From NCBI GenBank assembly GCA_026984895.1, contig JALSRF010000105.1:1-19235 (forward strand): a stretch of 19,235 bases of DNA, given 5' to 3'. The notes beneath the pieces are model-generated. The model worked only from the letters and a program-made list of their open reading frames with translations. It had not been told where the DNA came from and made no database searches. The translations under genes were made by a program, and so were the position numbers. Each line of letters starts with the position of its first letter. The stretch's first letter is position 1. Origin of the DNA: Paracoccaceae bacterium. Its GTDB lineage: Bacteria; Pseudomonadota; Alphaproteobacteria; Rhodobacterales; Rhodobacteraceae. Shown piece after piece: positions 12,310 to 19,235 of this stretch.

Positions 12310-15114
12310 ATGGGCTTTGGCAAGGGCCACCACCTGCATCTGATCGACGGCTCGGCCTTCATCTTTCGCGCCTATCACGCGCTGCCGCCGCTTGCGCGCA
12401 AGTCCGACGGTTTGCCGGTTGGCGCCGTGGCGGGGTTCTGCAACATGCTGTTCAAGGTGATCGAGGACAACCACGGCCCCGATGCGCCCACCCATGCCGC
12501 CGTGATCTTCGACTATTCGGGCAAGACCTTTCGCAACGATCTCTATGACCAATACAAGGCCAACCGCCCGCCCCCGCCCGAGGATCTGGTGCCGCAGTTC
12601 CCGCTGGTGCGCGATGCGACGCGCGCCTTCAACGTTCCGGCGATCGAGGTCGAGGGGTTCGAGGCCGACGACATCATCGCCACGCTGGCCTGCCGGGCGC
12701 GCGCGCGTGGCGGGCGTGTCACCATCGTGTCATCCGACAAGGACCTGATGCAGCTGGTCGGCGGCGGGGTCGAGATGATGGACCCGATGAAGGCCACCCG
12801 TATCGACCGCGAGGGGGTCGAGGCCAAGTTCGGCGTGCCGCCGGAAAAGGTGGTGGACGTGCAGGCGCTTGCCGGCGACAGCGTGGACAACATCCCCGGC
12901 GCGCCCGGCATCGGCATCAAGACCGCGGCGCTGCTGATCAACGAATACGGCGATCTGGACAGCCTGCTGGAACACGCCGACGAGATCAGGCAGCCCAGGC
13001 GCCGGCAGACATTGATCGACAATGCCGATCTGATCCGCCTGTCGCGGCAGCTGGTCCGGCTCGATTGCGACATGGCGCTCGATTTTTCGTTGTGCGATCT
13101 GGAGGTGAAGGAGCCCGAGCCGGACAAGCTGCTGCACTTTCTGGCTCAGATGGAATTTCGCACCATCTCCAGGCGGGTGGCCGAAAAACTGGGGGTGGAG
13201 CCGCCGGCGATCCCGGAACCCGAACATGAGGGCGAGGATCCGCCCTCCGAGGCGCTGCCGTTCGATCCTGACGCCTACCAGTGGGTGCGCGATGCCGAAG
13301 CCCTGCGCGCGTGGATCGAGCGGATCAATGCCCGCGGCCGGGTGGCGGTGGATACCGAGACCACCGCGCTCGATGAAATGCGCGCCGACCTGGTGGGGAT
13401 ATCGCTGGCTGTCGAGCCGGGCCGGGCCTGCTACATCCCGCTTGCGCACAGAAAGGGCGGGGCCGACGATCTGTTCGGCTCGGACGATCTGGCCGAGGGG
13501 CAGATGGACCGCGACGCGGCGCTGGCGATGCTGAAACCGGTGCTGGAAGACGACGCGGTTCTGAAGATCGGCCAGAACATGAAATACGACGCCAAGATCT
13601 TCGCCAGAAACGGTGTCGAGGTGGCGCCCATCGACGACACCATGCTGATGAGCTATGCGATGCATGCCGGCCTGCACAACCACGGCATGGACGCGTTGTC
13701 CGAGCGCTACCTTGAACACACGCCGATCCCGATCAAGCCGCTACTTGGCTCCGGCAAGTCGGCGATCACCTTTGACCGGGTGCCGGTGGAAGAGGCAGTG
13801 AAATACGCCGCCGAGGATGCCGACATCACCCTGCGGCTCTGGCAGCATTTCAAGCCCCGCCTGCACCGCCACAAGGCCACCACCATCTACGAGACTGAGG
13901 AACGCCCTCTGGTGCCGGTGCTGGCCGAGATGGAAATGGCAGGCATCCGGGTCGACCGCGATGCGCTCAGCCGCATGTCCAACGCCTTTGCCCAGAAGAT
14001 GGCGGCGCTGGAAGCGGAGATTCACGACCTTGCCGGGCGTGATTTCAACGTCGCCTCGCCGAAACAGCTGGGCGAAATCCTGTATGACGAACTGGGGGTT
14101 GCGGGCGGCAGGAAAGGCAAGACCGGCGCCTATGCCACTGGCGCAGATGTGCTCGAAGACATCGCCGCCGAGGGCGGGCCCGGCGCGGATCTGGCGGCGC
14201 GGGTGCTCGACTGGCGGCAACTGGCCAAGCTGAAGTCCACCTACACGGACGCCTTGCAGGGCCACATCAACCCGGAAACCGGCCGCGTGCATACCTCTTA
14301 CGTGATCGCCGGGGCCAGCACCGGGCGGCTGGCCTCGACCGACCCAAACCTGCAGAACATCCCGGTGCGCACCGAGGAAGGGCGGCGCATCCGTGAAGCC
14401 TTCGTGGCCGAAGAGGGCAAGTTGCTGGTCTCGCTCGACTATTCGCAGATCGAGCTGCGCATCCTCGCCCATGTTGCCGATATCGACGCGCTGAAGGAAG
14501 CGTTTCGAAAGGGGCTCGACATCCACGCGATGACGGCTTCGGAAATGTTCGACGTGCCGCTGGATCAGATGACGCCCGAGATCAGGCGCAAGGCCAAGGC
14601 GATCAACTTCGGGGTAATCTACGGGATCTCGGGCTACGGGCTGGCACGCAACCTGCGCATCCCGCGTGCCGAGGCGCAGGGCTTCATCGACCGTTATTTC
14701 GAGCGCTTCCCCGGTATCCGCGCCTACATGGACGATACCGTCGCTTTCGCCCGGGAACACGGGTATGTGCAGACGCTCTTCGGGCGGCGCATCCACACCC
14801 CGAACATCAACGCGCGCGGGCCGCATGCGGGCTTTGCGCGGCGGGCCGCGATCAACGCGCCGATCCAGGGGTCGGCGGCTGACGTGATCCGCCGCGCCAT
14901 GGTGAAGATGCCGGCGGCAATTGCCGGGCTGCCGGCGAAGATGCTCTTGCAGGTGCATGACGAACTGATCTTCGAGGTGGACGAGGATACCGCCGACGAC
15001 CTCGTGGCGCGGGCGCGCGCGGTGATGGAGGGCGCGGCAATGCCGGCGGTTCAGATCTCGGTGCCGCTGACGGTGGATGCGGGACGCGGGCGCAACTGGG
15101 CCGAGGCGCACTGA
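12310..15114 (+). CDS. polA: DNA polymerase I with 5'-3' and 3'-5' exonuclease domains
   Basis: PolA fills gaps and removes RNA primers during lagging-strand synthesis and excision repair. The 934-aa protein (E. coli 928) is full length. An N-terminal 5' nuclease domain (about 1-290) has VEGFEADDIIATLA and the helix-hairpin-helix region GAPGIGIKTAALL. A proofreading domain (about 315-520) keeps the acidic DTET site (Asp348, Glu350), so it looks active, unlike some bacterial Pol I proteins. The polymerase domain contains motif A SLDYSQIELR (Asp710), motif B RRKAKAINFGVIYG (Arg759, Lys763, Phe767, Tyr771) and motif C QVHDELIFE (Asp884). GGAGG (12300-12304) is 5 nt before the ATG. Its TGA overlaps the crotonase ATG by one base. 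Confidence 0.98.
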   Translation: MGFGKGHHLHLIDGSAFIFRAYHALPPLARKSDGLPVGAVAGFCNMLFKVIEDNHGPDAPTHAAVIFDYSGKTFRNDLYDQYKANRPPPPEDLVPQFPLVRDATRAFNVPAIEVEGFEADDIIATLACRARARGGRVTIVSSDKDLMQLVGGGVEMMDPMKATRIDREGVEAKFGVPPEKVVDVQALAGDSVDNIPGAPGIGIKTAALLINEYGDLDSLLEHADEIRQPRRRQTLIDNADLIRLSRQLVRLDCDMALDFSLCDLEVKEPEPDKLLHFLAQMEFRTISRRVAEKLGVEPPAIPEPEHEGEDPPSEALPFDPDAYQWVRDAEALRAWIERINARGRVAVDTETTALDEMRADLVGISLAVEPGRACYIPLAHRKGGADDLFGSDDLAEGQMDRDAALAMLKPVLEDDAVLKIGQNMKYDAKIFARNGVEVAPIDDTMLMSYAMHAGLHNHGMDALSERYLEHTPIPIKPLLGSGKSAITFDRVPVEEAVKYAAEDADITLRLWQHFKPRLHRHKATTIYETEERPLVPVLAEMEMAGIRVDRDALSRMSNAFAQKMAALEAEIHDLAGRDFNVASPKQLGEILYDELGVAGGRKGKTGAYATGADVLEDIAAEGGPGADLAARVLDWRQLAKLKSTYTDALQGHINPETGRVHTSYVIAGASTGRLASTDPNLQNIPVRTEEGRRIREAFVAEEGKLLVSLDYSQIELRILAHVADIDALKEAFRKGLDIHAMTASEMFDVPLDQMTPEIRRKAKAINFGVIYGISGYGLARNLRIPRAEAQGFIDRYFERFPGIRAYMDDTVAFAREHGYVQTLFGRRIHTPNINARGPHAGFARRAAINAPIQGSAADVIRRAMVKMPAAIAGLPAKMLLQVHDELIFEVDEDTADDLVARARAVMEGAAMPAVQISVPLTVDAGRGRNWAEAH

Positions 15115-15911
15115 TGGGTGGGGTCGTCGAGATCACCCGCGAGGGCGGGCTGGCCATCGTCACGCTGAACCGGCCGCGAAAGAAGAACGCCTGGACGCTG
15201 GAGATGTTCGACGCCTTGGCTGCCGCCAGCGCCCGACTGGCCAACGATGAGGGGCTGCGCGCGGTGATCCTGACCGGGGCGGGGGGATGTTTTTCTGCCG
15301 GGCTGGATACCGCGATGTTCGCCGAGTTTGCCACCCGGCTGGACGAGACCAGGGCCGAGATGCTGGCCCCGCCCGAAGGCCGTGCCGCCAATCGTTTTCA
15401 GCAGCCGGTAGTGGGCTGGCAGGCGCTCGGCGTGCCGGTGATTGCGGCAATCGAAGGGGTGGCCTTCGGCGCCGGTCTGCAACTGGCTCTGGCGGCGGAT
15501 TTTCGCATCGCTGCGCCCGACGCGCGGTTGTCGGCGATGGAGGCGAAATGGGGGCTGATCCCCGACATGGGCATCACCTGCAGCCTGCCGCGTCTTGTGC
15601 GTGCCGACGTCGCGAAAGACCTGATCATGACCGCACGCATCGTCGAAGCGTCCGAAGCGCTGGCGCTCGGGCTGGTCAGTGCATTGGCCGGCGATCCTTT
15701 GTCGCAGGCGTGGACCTTGGCCGAAACGCTGGCAACGCGCTCGCCCGAAGCGCTGCGCGCGGCCAAACGGCTGGTGGACGAGGGCTGGGGCAGCGATGCG
15801 ACAGGCACGCTGGCGCTGGAGGCGCGGTTGCAGGCGGATCTGATCGGCAGCGCAAACCAGGTCGAGGCGGTGATGGCCAACCTGCAGAAACGTCCACCGA
15901 ACTTCCGCTAG
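15114..15911 (+). CDS. Crotonase/enoyl-CoA hydratase family protein
   Basis: The predicted 265-aa crotonase-fold protein acts on a CoA thioester. Oxyanion-hole segments are seen at CFSAGLD (59-65) and GVAFGAGLQLALAAD (115-129). Aligned by eye to rat mitochondrial hydratase, the second catalytic glutamate (E164) is kept as Glu143 in MEAKWGLIPDMG, but the first (E144) is replaced by Gln123. Simple hydratase activity is therefore doubtful and isomerase or other chemistry is possible. The sequence resembles the group annotated as crotonase/enoyl-CoA hydratase of the PRK07509 type. It starts in TGATG at the polA stop, implying coupled translation. A terminator follows 18 nt after the stop. Confidence 0.9.
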   Translation: MGGVVEITREGGLAIVTLNRPRKKNAWTLEMFDALAAASARLANDEGLRAVILTGAGGCFSAGLDTAMFAEFATRLDETRAEMLAPPEGRAANRFQQPVVGWQALGVPVIAAIEGVAFGAGLQLALAADFRIAAPDARLSAMEAKWGLIPDMGITCSLPRLVRADVAKDLIMTARIVEASEALALGLVSALAGDPLSQAWTLAETLATRSPEALRAAKRLVDEGWGSDATGTLALEARLQADLIGSANQVEAVMANLQKRPPNFR

Positions 15912-15929
15912 GACGACGTGTCAGTTTGC

Positions 15930-15950
15930 GGCGCCTGCGGCGCCATTTTT
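15930..15950 (+). terminator. Intrinsic terminator of the polA-crotonase operon
   Basis: The hairpin GGCGCC-TGC-GGCGCC (15930-15944) is followed by A and five T residues (15946-15950). It lies 18 nt after the crotonase stop, a standard rho-independent arrangement. Confidence 0.65.
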
Positions 15951-15977
15951 CCTGTTGCGCCCGCGGTGCGGTCGCGG

Positions 15978-16060
15978 TGCCTCCGGCGGGGATATTTTTG
16001 GACAGAAGAAGAAACAGGGATATAGCATTCTTCTGTCCCGAAATATCCCCGCCGGAGGCA
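15978..16060. repeat. Long inverted repeat between convergent genes (repeat family copy C)
   Basis: Arms 15978-16010 and 16028-16060 pair over 33 bp with only two mismatched positions, around a 17-nt spacer. Each arm is a half-element that begins (T)GCCTCCGGCGGGGATATTT and ends GGACAGAAGAA, the same family as the distal half of copy B. It sits between the crotonase (+) terminator and the DUF1285 (-) stop, 15 nt from the latter. A bidirectional terminator or a small mobile palindromic element are both possible. I see no target-site duplication. Confidence 0.85.
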
Positions 16061-16075
16061 AGAAGTCCCTGCAGA

Positions 16076-16663
16076 TCAGTTCAGTTCGGCGGAGGGGATC
16101 ATCGGGAAGAACATGCCGCCCGAGCGCACCCCGAACCAGTCTTCATCGGCGTGGCATTCGTGGGTGCCGAGATTGACCAGCCGATAGAAGCTCTTGCGGT
16201 CGATCAGCGCTTCCAGCCGGTCGCGCACCAGCACATAGGGCGACGGCTCGCCCGTGGCCGGATCGCGGGGGATGCGAATCGGGTGGTCGGGTCCGGCGGC
16301 GGTGAGATCCCCGACATTGGTTTCAAAGGTGAGCACCTGGTCAGGACCGGGAGTATCGATCATGAAGTCCACCGCCACGAAGGGGGCATCGTCAACGGTG
16401 ATTCTCACCTTTTCGACCGGCGTCACCAGGAAATAGTCGTCGCCATCGCGGCGCAAGATGGTGGAAAACAGTCGGACAAGCTCTTTTCTGCCGATCGGGG
16501 TGCCAAGATAAAACCAGGTTCCATCGCGCGCGATACGTATGTCGAGATCGCCGCAAAACGGCGGATTCCACGTGTGAACCGGCGGCAGGCCGCGTTTCGA
16601 GGCGGCACGCGCCGCTGCGGCCAGCGCTTCGGCATCTGGTTTCACGCTTCTTTGTCTGTTCAT
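16076..16663 (-). CDS. DUF1285 family protein
   Basis: The predicted 195-aa soluble protein is recognised as DUF1285 from the segments NPPFCGDLDIRIARDGTWFYLGTPIGR (33-59), YFLVTPVEK, DDAPFVAVDF and DRLEALIDRKSFYRLV. No catalytic motif or membrane segment is evident. The function is unknown. The ATG at 16663 is used because family members start a few residues before the SVKPDAEAL region. The open frame extends to 16849 but that part lies over moxR and its promoter. Only a weak ribosome site is visible. It is divergent from the MoxR operon by 73 bp, which hints at shared regulation. Confidence 0.88.
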   Translation of the reverse strand: MNRQRSVKPDAEALAAAARAASKRGLPPVHTWNPPFCGDLDIRIARDGTWFYLGTPIGRKELVRLFSTILRRDGDDYFLVTPVEKVRITVDDAPFVAVDFMIDTPGPDQVLTFETNVGDLTAAGPDHPIRIPRDPATGEPSPYVLVRDRLEALIDRKSFYRLVNLGTHECHADEDWFGVRSGGMFFPMIPSAELN

Positions 16664-16676
16664 CCGACATTGCCGT

Positions 16677-16705
16677 TTGTAAGCCGGGACCGAACCCCGT
16701 TTAAT
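16677..16705 (+). promoter_or_regulatory. Predicted promoter of the MoxR operon
   Basis: TTGTAA (16677-16682, 4/6) and TTTAAT (16700-16705, 5/6) are 17 bp apart. Transcription would start near 16712, about 25 nt before the ATG at 16737. GAGGAGA (16724-16730) then serves as the ribosome site. Confidence 0.5.
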
Positions 16706-16736
16706 GCGACCATAACGCGGATCGAGGAGAAATGTC

Positions 16737-17768
16737 ATGGCCGACGACGCTGTAGCGAACTCCGGGCCGGATGCCGGGCTGGTTGGCGAGATCGAAGCCC
16801 TGAGTGCCAGGCTGGCGCAGGCCCGCGCCAGCATCGCGCGCCGGTTCATCGGTCAGCAGGATGTTGTCGATCTTGTCCTGTCCGCGCTTGTCTGTGGCGG
16901 CCATGGCCTGCTGATCGGCCTGCCCGGTCTTGGCAAGACGCGCCTTGTGGACACGCTTTCCACGGTGATGGGGCTTGCCGGTGCGCGCATCCAGTTCACG
17001 CCTGATCTCATGCCCGCCGACATTCTGGGTTCCGAGGTGCTGGAGACGGGCGCCGACGGAAGCCGCGCGTTTCGATTTGTCCGGGGCCCGATCTTTTGCC
17101 AGTTGCTGATGGCGGACGAGATCAACCGCGCCAGCCCGCGCACCCAGTCGGCGCTGTTGCAGGCGATGCAGGAGCAGGCGATCACGGTGGCCGGGCAGGA
17201 ACATCCGCTGGGTCTGCCGTTCCATGTCCTGGCGACACAAAACCCCATCGAACAGGAGGGAACCTACCCGTTGCCCGAGGCACAACTCGACCGCTTTCTG
17301 GTTCAGATCGACGTGGATTACCCCGACCGCGATGCCGAACGCGAGATCCTGATGGCAACGACCGGCGCCAGCGAAGACGAGGCCCGACCGGTCTTCAGCG
17401 CAAGGCAGCTTGTGGAGGCGCAGAAGCTGCTGCGCCGCATGCCGGTTGGCGATGCCGTGGTTTCCGACATTCTCAACCTCGTGCGCGCTTTCCGACCGAC
17501 CGGCCAGGAGGCCACCGCGCGGGTGCGCGAGGCGGTCGTTTGGGGCCCCGGGCCGCGGGCCGCGCAGGCGCTGATGATGACGGTGCGCGCGCGCGCCCTG
17601 CTGGACGGACGACTGGCGCCCTCGGTCGAGGATGTGGCGGCGCTGGCGCGCCCCGTTCTGAGCCACCGCATGGCGCTTGGCTTTGCGGCCCGTGCGCGCG
17701 GCGAAACCCTGGGCGAACTGATCGACCAGACCACGGCCGAGGTTCTGCGCCTCGAGGTTGCCGCATGA
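16737..17768 (+). CDS. MoxR-family AAA+ ATPase
   Basis: The predicted 343-aa ATPase has Walker A GLPGLGKT (61-68), Walker B LLMADEIN (123-130, Asp127 and Glu128), and sensor 1 ATQNP (166-170) followed by PLPEAQLDRF. MoxR ATPases act as chaperone-like motors, commonly encoded with von Willebrand A (vWA) or DUF58 proteins, in maturation of enzymes or in envelope stress functions. GAGGAGA is 6 nt before the chosen ATG. Its stop overlaps the DUF58 start in ATGA, so the products are probably made together. The client protein is unknown; no methanol dehydrogenase or similar target gene is in the window. Confidence 0.96.
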   Translation: MADDAVANSGPDAGLVGEIEALSARLAQARASIARRFIGQQDVVDLVLSALVCGGHGLLIGLPGLGKTRLVDTLSTVMGLAGARIQFTPDLMPADILGSEVLETGADGSRAFRFVRGPIFCQLLMADEINRASPRTQSALLQAMQEQAITVAGQEHPLGLPFHVLATQNPIEQEGTYPLPEAQLDRFLVQIDVDYPDRDAEREILMATTGASEDEARPVFSARQLVEAQKLLRRMPVGDAVVSDILNLVRAFRPTGQEATARVREAVVWGPGPRAAQALMMTVRARALLDGRLAPSVEDVAALARPVLSHRMALGFAARARGETLGELIDQTTAEVLRLEVAA

Positions 17769-18643
17769 GCGATGCCGCCCTCCTGCGCGCGCAAGCCGAA
17801 TCGCAAGCCGAGGCGCTGCCGGCGCTGATGGCCGAGGCCGAGCATCTGGCCGCGACGGTAATGCTGGGGGTTCACGGGCGCCGCCGTTCGGGCATGGGCG
17901 ACGAATTCTGGCAGCACCGCCCGGCACTGCCGGGAGACAGCGCGCGTTCGATCGACTGGCGACGTTCGGCGCGTTCGGATGCGCAGTTCGTCCAGGAAAA
18001 GGAATGGCAGGCGGCGCAAAGCGTTCTGGTGTGGTCGGATCCCGCCCGTTCGATGGCGTTTTCCTCGGCCCCCGATCTGCCGACAAAGGCGCAGCGCGCC
18101 CGGCTGCTGGCGCTGGCAATGGTGGTGCTGCTTGTGCGCGGTGACGAGCGCGTGGCGGTTGTCGGCGCGGACCCGCATCCGCGCCGGGGCGAAGCGCAGA
18201 TCGCGCGCATCGCCGACGAATTTGTTTCGGCCGCGGATACGGCGGAACTGGGCGTGCCGGATACGACGCGTCTGCCGGCGCGCGGGCGCGCAGTGCTCCT
18301 GTCCGATTTCTTTGCCGATCCGGCCCGGATACGCGCGGCTCTCGGGGCGGCCGCCGACCGGGGCGTGCGCGGGGTCCTGGTGCAGGTGCTGGACCCGCAG
18401 GAGGAAAGCTTTCCCTTCGAAGGGCGCACGATTTTCGAGAGCATGGGCCGCACCATCCGCCATGAAACCCTGAAGGCCGGCGGGTTGAGAGCGCGCTATC
18501 TGGAACGCCTTGCCGAACGCAAGTCCGCGCTTGGGGAAATGGCGCGCGAAACCGGTTGGCAATACCTGTGCCACCATACGTCCGGCGCGGCTTCGGCGGC
18601 GCTGCTGTGGATGTATGCCGCCCTGGAGCAAGGTCGCAGATGA
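17765..18643 (+). CDS. DUF58 domain protein
   Basis: The predicted 292-aa protein contains the DUF58 signature from about residue 45 to 80 (GDEFWQHRPALPGDSARSID then WRRSARSD). A vWA-like fold follows, in which a canonical metal site is not obvious. It has no N-terminal membrane helices, unlike longer DUF58 proteins. DUF58 proteins are regular partners of MoxR ATPases. It overlaps both neighbours by 4 bp (ATGA at each end), marking a tightly coupled operon. Confidence 0.92.
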   Translation: MSDAALLRAQAESQAEALPALMAEAEHLAATVMLGVHGRRRSGMGDEFWQHRPALPGDSARSIDWRRSARSDAQFVQEKEWQAAQSVLVWSDPARSMAFSSAPDLPTKAQRARLLALAMVVLLVRGDERVAVVGADPHPRRGEAQIARIADEFVSAADTAELGVPDTTRLPARGRAVLLSDFFADPARIRAALGAAADRGVRGVLVQVLDPQEESFPFEGRTIFESMGRTIRHETLKAGGLRARYLERLAERKSALGEMARETGWQYLCHHTSGAASAALLWMYAALEQGRR

Positions 18644-19235
18644 CGACGATTGCGGGGATCGCTTTTGCCAGCCCCTGGTTGCTGGCGGGGCTCGTGGCCC
18701 TGCCGGTGCTGTGGCTTTTGCTGCGCGCGGTGCCGCCGGCGCCGGTGCGTCGTGCGTTTCCCGGTGTCGCGCTGCTTTCGGGGCTTGAGGATGACGACAG
18801 CCAGAGCGACCGGACCCCGTGGTGGCTGATGCTCCTGCGCATGGCTGGCGTGGCGGCCCTGATCGTCGGGTTCGCCGGGCCGGTGCTGAACCCGCAGGAC
18901 CGAACGCCCGGCACGGGCCCGCTGCTGGTGCTGCTTGACGGCACCTGGGCCGATGCCCGCGACTGGTCGCGCCGCATGGAGCGCGTCGGCGAAGCCCTGG
19001 CCGCGGCGCGCTCTGACGGGCGCTCTGTGGCGGTCGTTTCGCTGACCGACCTGCCGAAGGGGGCACTGCCTTTTCTGGATGCCGATCGCTGGCGTGCGAA
19101 GCTGCCCGGCATCCGGCCCCGCCCGTGGGAGCCGGATCCCGAAAGCCTGCGCGCCTGGTCCCGGCGGCTGACGGGAGATTTCGAAACGCTGTGGGTGTCC
19201 GACGGGCTGGCGCGCGCCGGGCGCATGGAACTGCT
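18640..19235 (+). CDS. BatA-like membrane protein, N-terminal part (cut by window end)
   Basis: Translation from the ATG at 18640 gives 198 residues without a stop before the window ends. An N-terminal helix (about 8-29, SPWLLAGLVALPVLWLLLRA) and a second helix (about 65-86, LMLLRMAGVAALIVGFAGPVL) match the double-transmembrane BatA/aerotolerance-regulator N-terminal domain. A vWA-like region begins at LLVLLDGTWAD, where the usual metal-binding DxSxS is degenerate. In Rhodobacterales such proteins often continue into a DUF4159 domain; that part would lie outside the window, so the full product name is inference. The overlap with the DUF58 gene supports joint function in the MoxR complex. Confidence 0.82.
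   Translation, partial: MTTIAGIAFASPWLLAGLVALPVLWLLLRAVPPAPVRRAFPGVALLSGLEDDDSQSDRTPWWLMLLRMAGVAALIVGFAGPVLNPQDRTPGTGPLLVLLDGTWADARDWSRRMERVGEALAAARSDGRSVAVVSLTDLPKGALPFLDADRWRAKLPGIRPRPWEPDPESLRAWSRRLTGDFETLWVSDGLARAGRMEL

Noticed and set aside
15978..16060. CRISPR repeat or att site
   Set aside because: A single inverted pair with no regularly spaced direct repeats, spacers, cas genes, integrase or tRNA nearby.
16701..19226. 841-codon open frame on the minus strand opposite the MoxR operon
   Set aside because: Antisense to three overlapping genes with clear motifs; no motifs of its own.

Overview
The window is GC-rich chromosomal DNA with dense coding, short intergenic gaps and strong ORF shadowing on both strands. 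The protein set fits an alphaproteobacterium of the Rhodobacterales (Roseobacter/Paracoccus-like). It contains an ETF-ubiquinone oxidoreductase, a secreted TPR protein next to ispE, a GT14-type glycosyltransferase with a long C-terminal domain of unknown function, a CHCC zinc-finger protein before polA, and DUF1285 divergent from a MoxR/DUF58 operon. The taxonomic call rests on recognising these proteins, not on a search. I see no tRNA, rRNA, CRISPR array, transposase or phage gene.

Layout. Positions 1-4467 (+): ETF-QO, a periplasmic TPR protein and ispE, the last two overlapping by 11 bp. Positions 4472-7078 (-): an FCD-type GntR regulator, a YiaD-like OmpA lipoprotein, and an Ada-like AraC/O6-methylguanine methyltransferase without the N-terminal Ada sensor domain. 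Positions 7172-8808 (+): nth (endonuclease III) coupled by a 4-bp overlap to a PfkB/adenosine-kinase-like sugar kinase. Positions 8919-11852: a sulfotransferase (-) divergent from a two-domain glycosyltransferase (+), followed by a HIT hydrolase. Positions 12103-15911 (+): CHCC zinc finger, DNA polymerase I and a crotonase, apparently one operon with its own promoter. Positions 16076-16663 (-): DUF1285. Positions 16737 to the right edge (+): MoxR ATPase, DUF58 protein and a membrane-anchored BatA-like protein cut by the window end, chained by 4-bp overlaps.

The genes fall into functional groups: respiratory electron entry from acyl-CoA and amino-acid oxidation (ETF-QO), isoprenoid precursor synthesis (ispE), DNA repair (ada-like, nth, polA), cell-surface glycan modification (sulfotransferase plus glycosyltransferase), envelope proteins (OmpA-like, TPR) and a MoxR AAA+/vWA-type chaperone module.

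The most interesting non-coding signal is a family of structured intergenic repeats at gene 3' ends (8836-8905, 11861-11987, 15978-16060). Two copies share a module order of GGGGGC hairpin, variable hairpin, then TTCACCCCCGAGGATA. The middle hairpin differs in sequence between them but stays perfectly paired in both, which suggests selection on structure. Half-elements also occur as long inverted pairs, including a 33-bp near-perfect one in the gap between convergent crotonase and DUF1285 genes. I recall similar sequences from other Rhodobacteraceae genomes but cannot verify that here.
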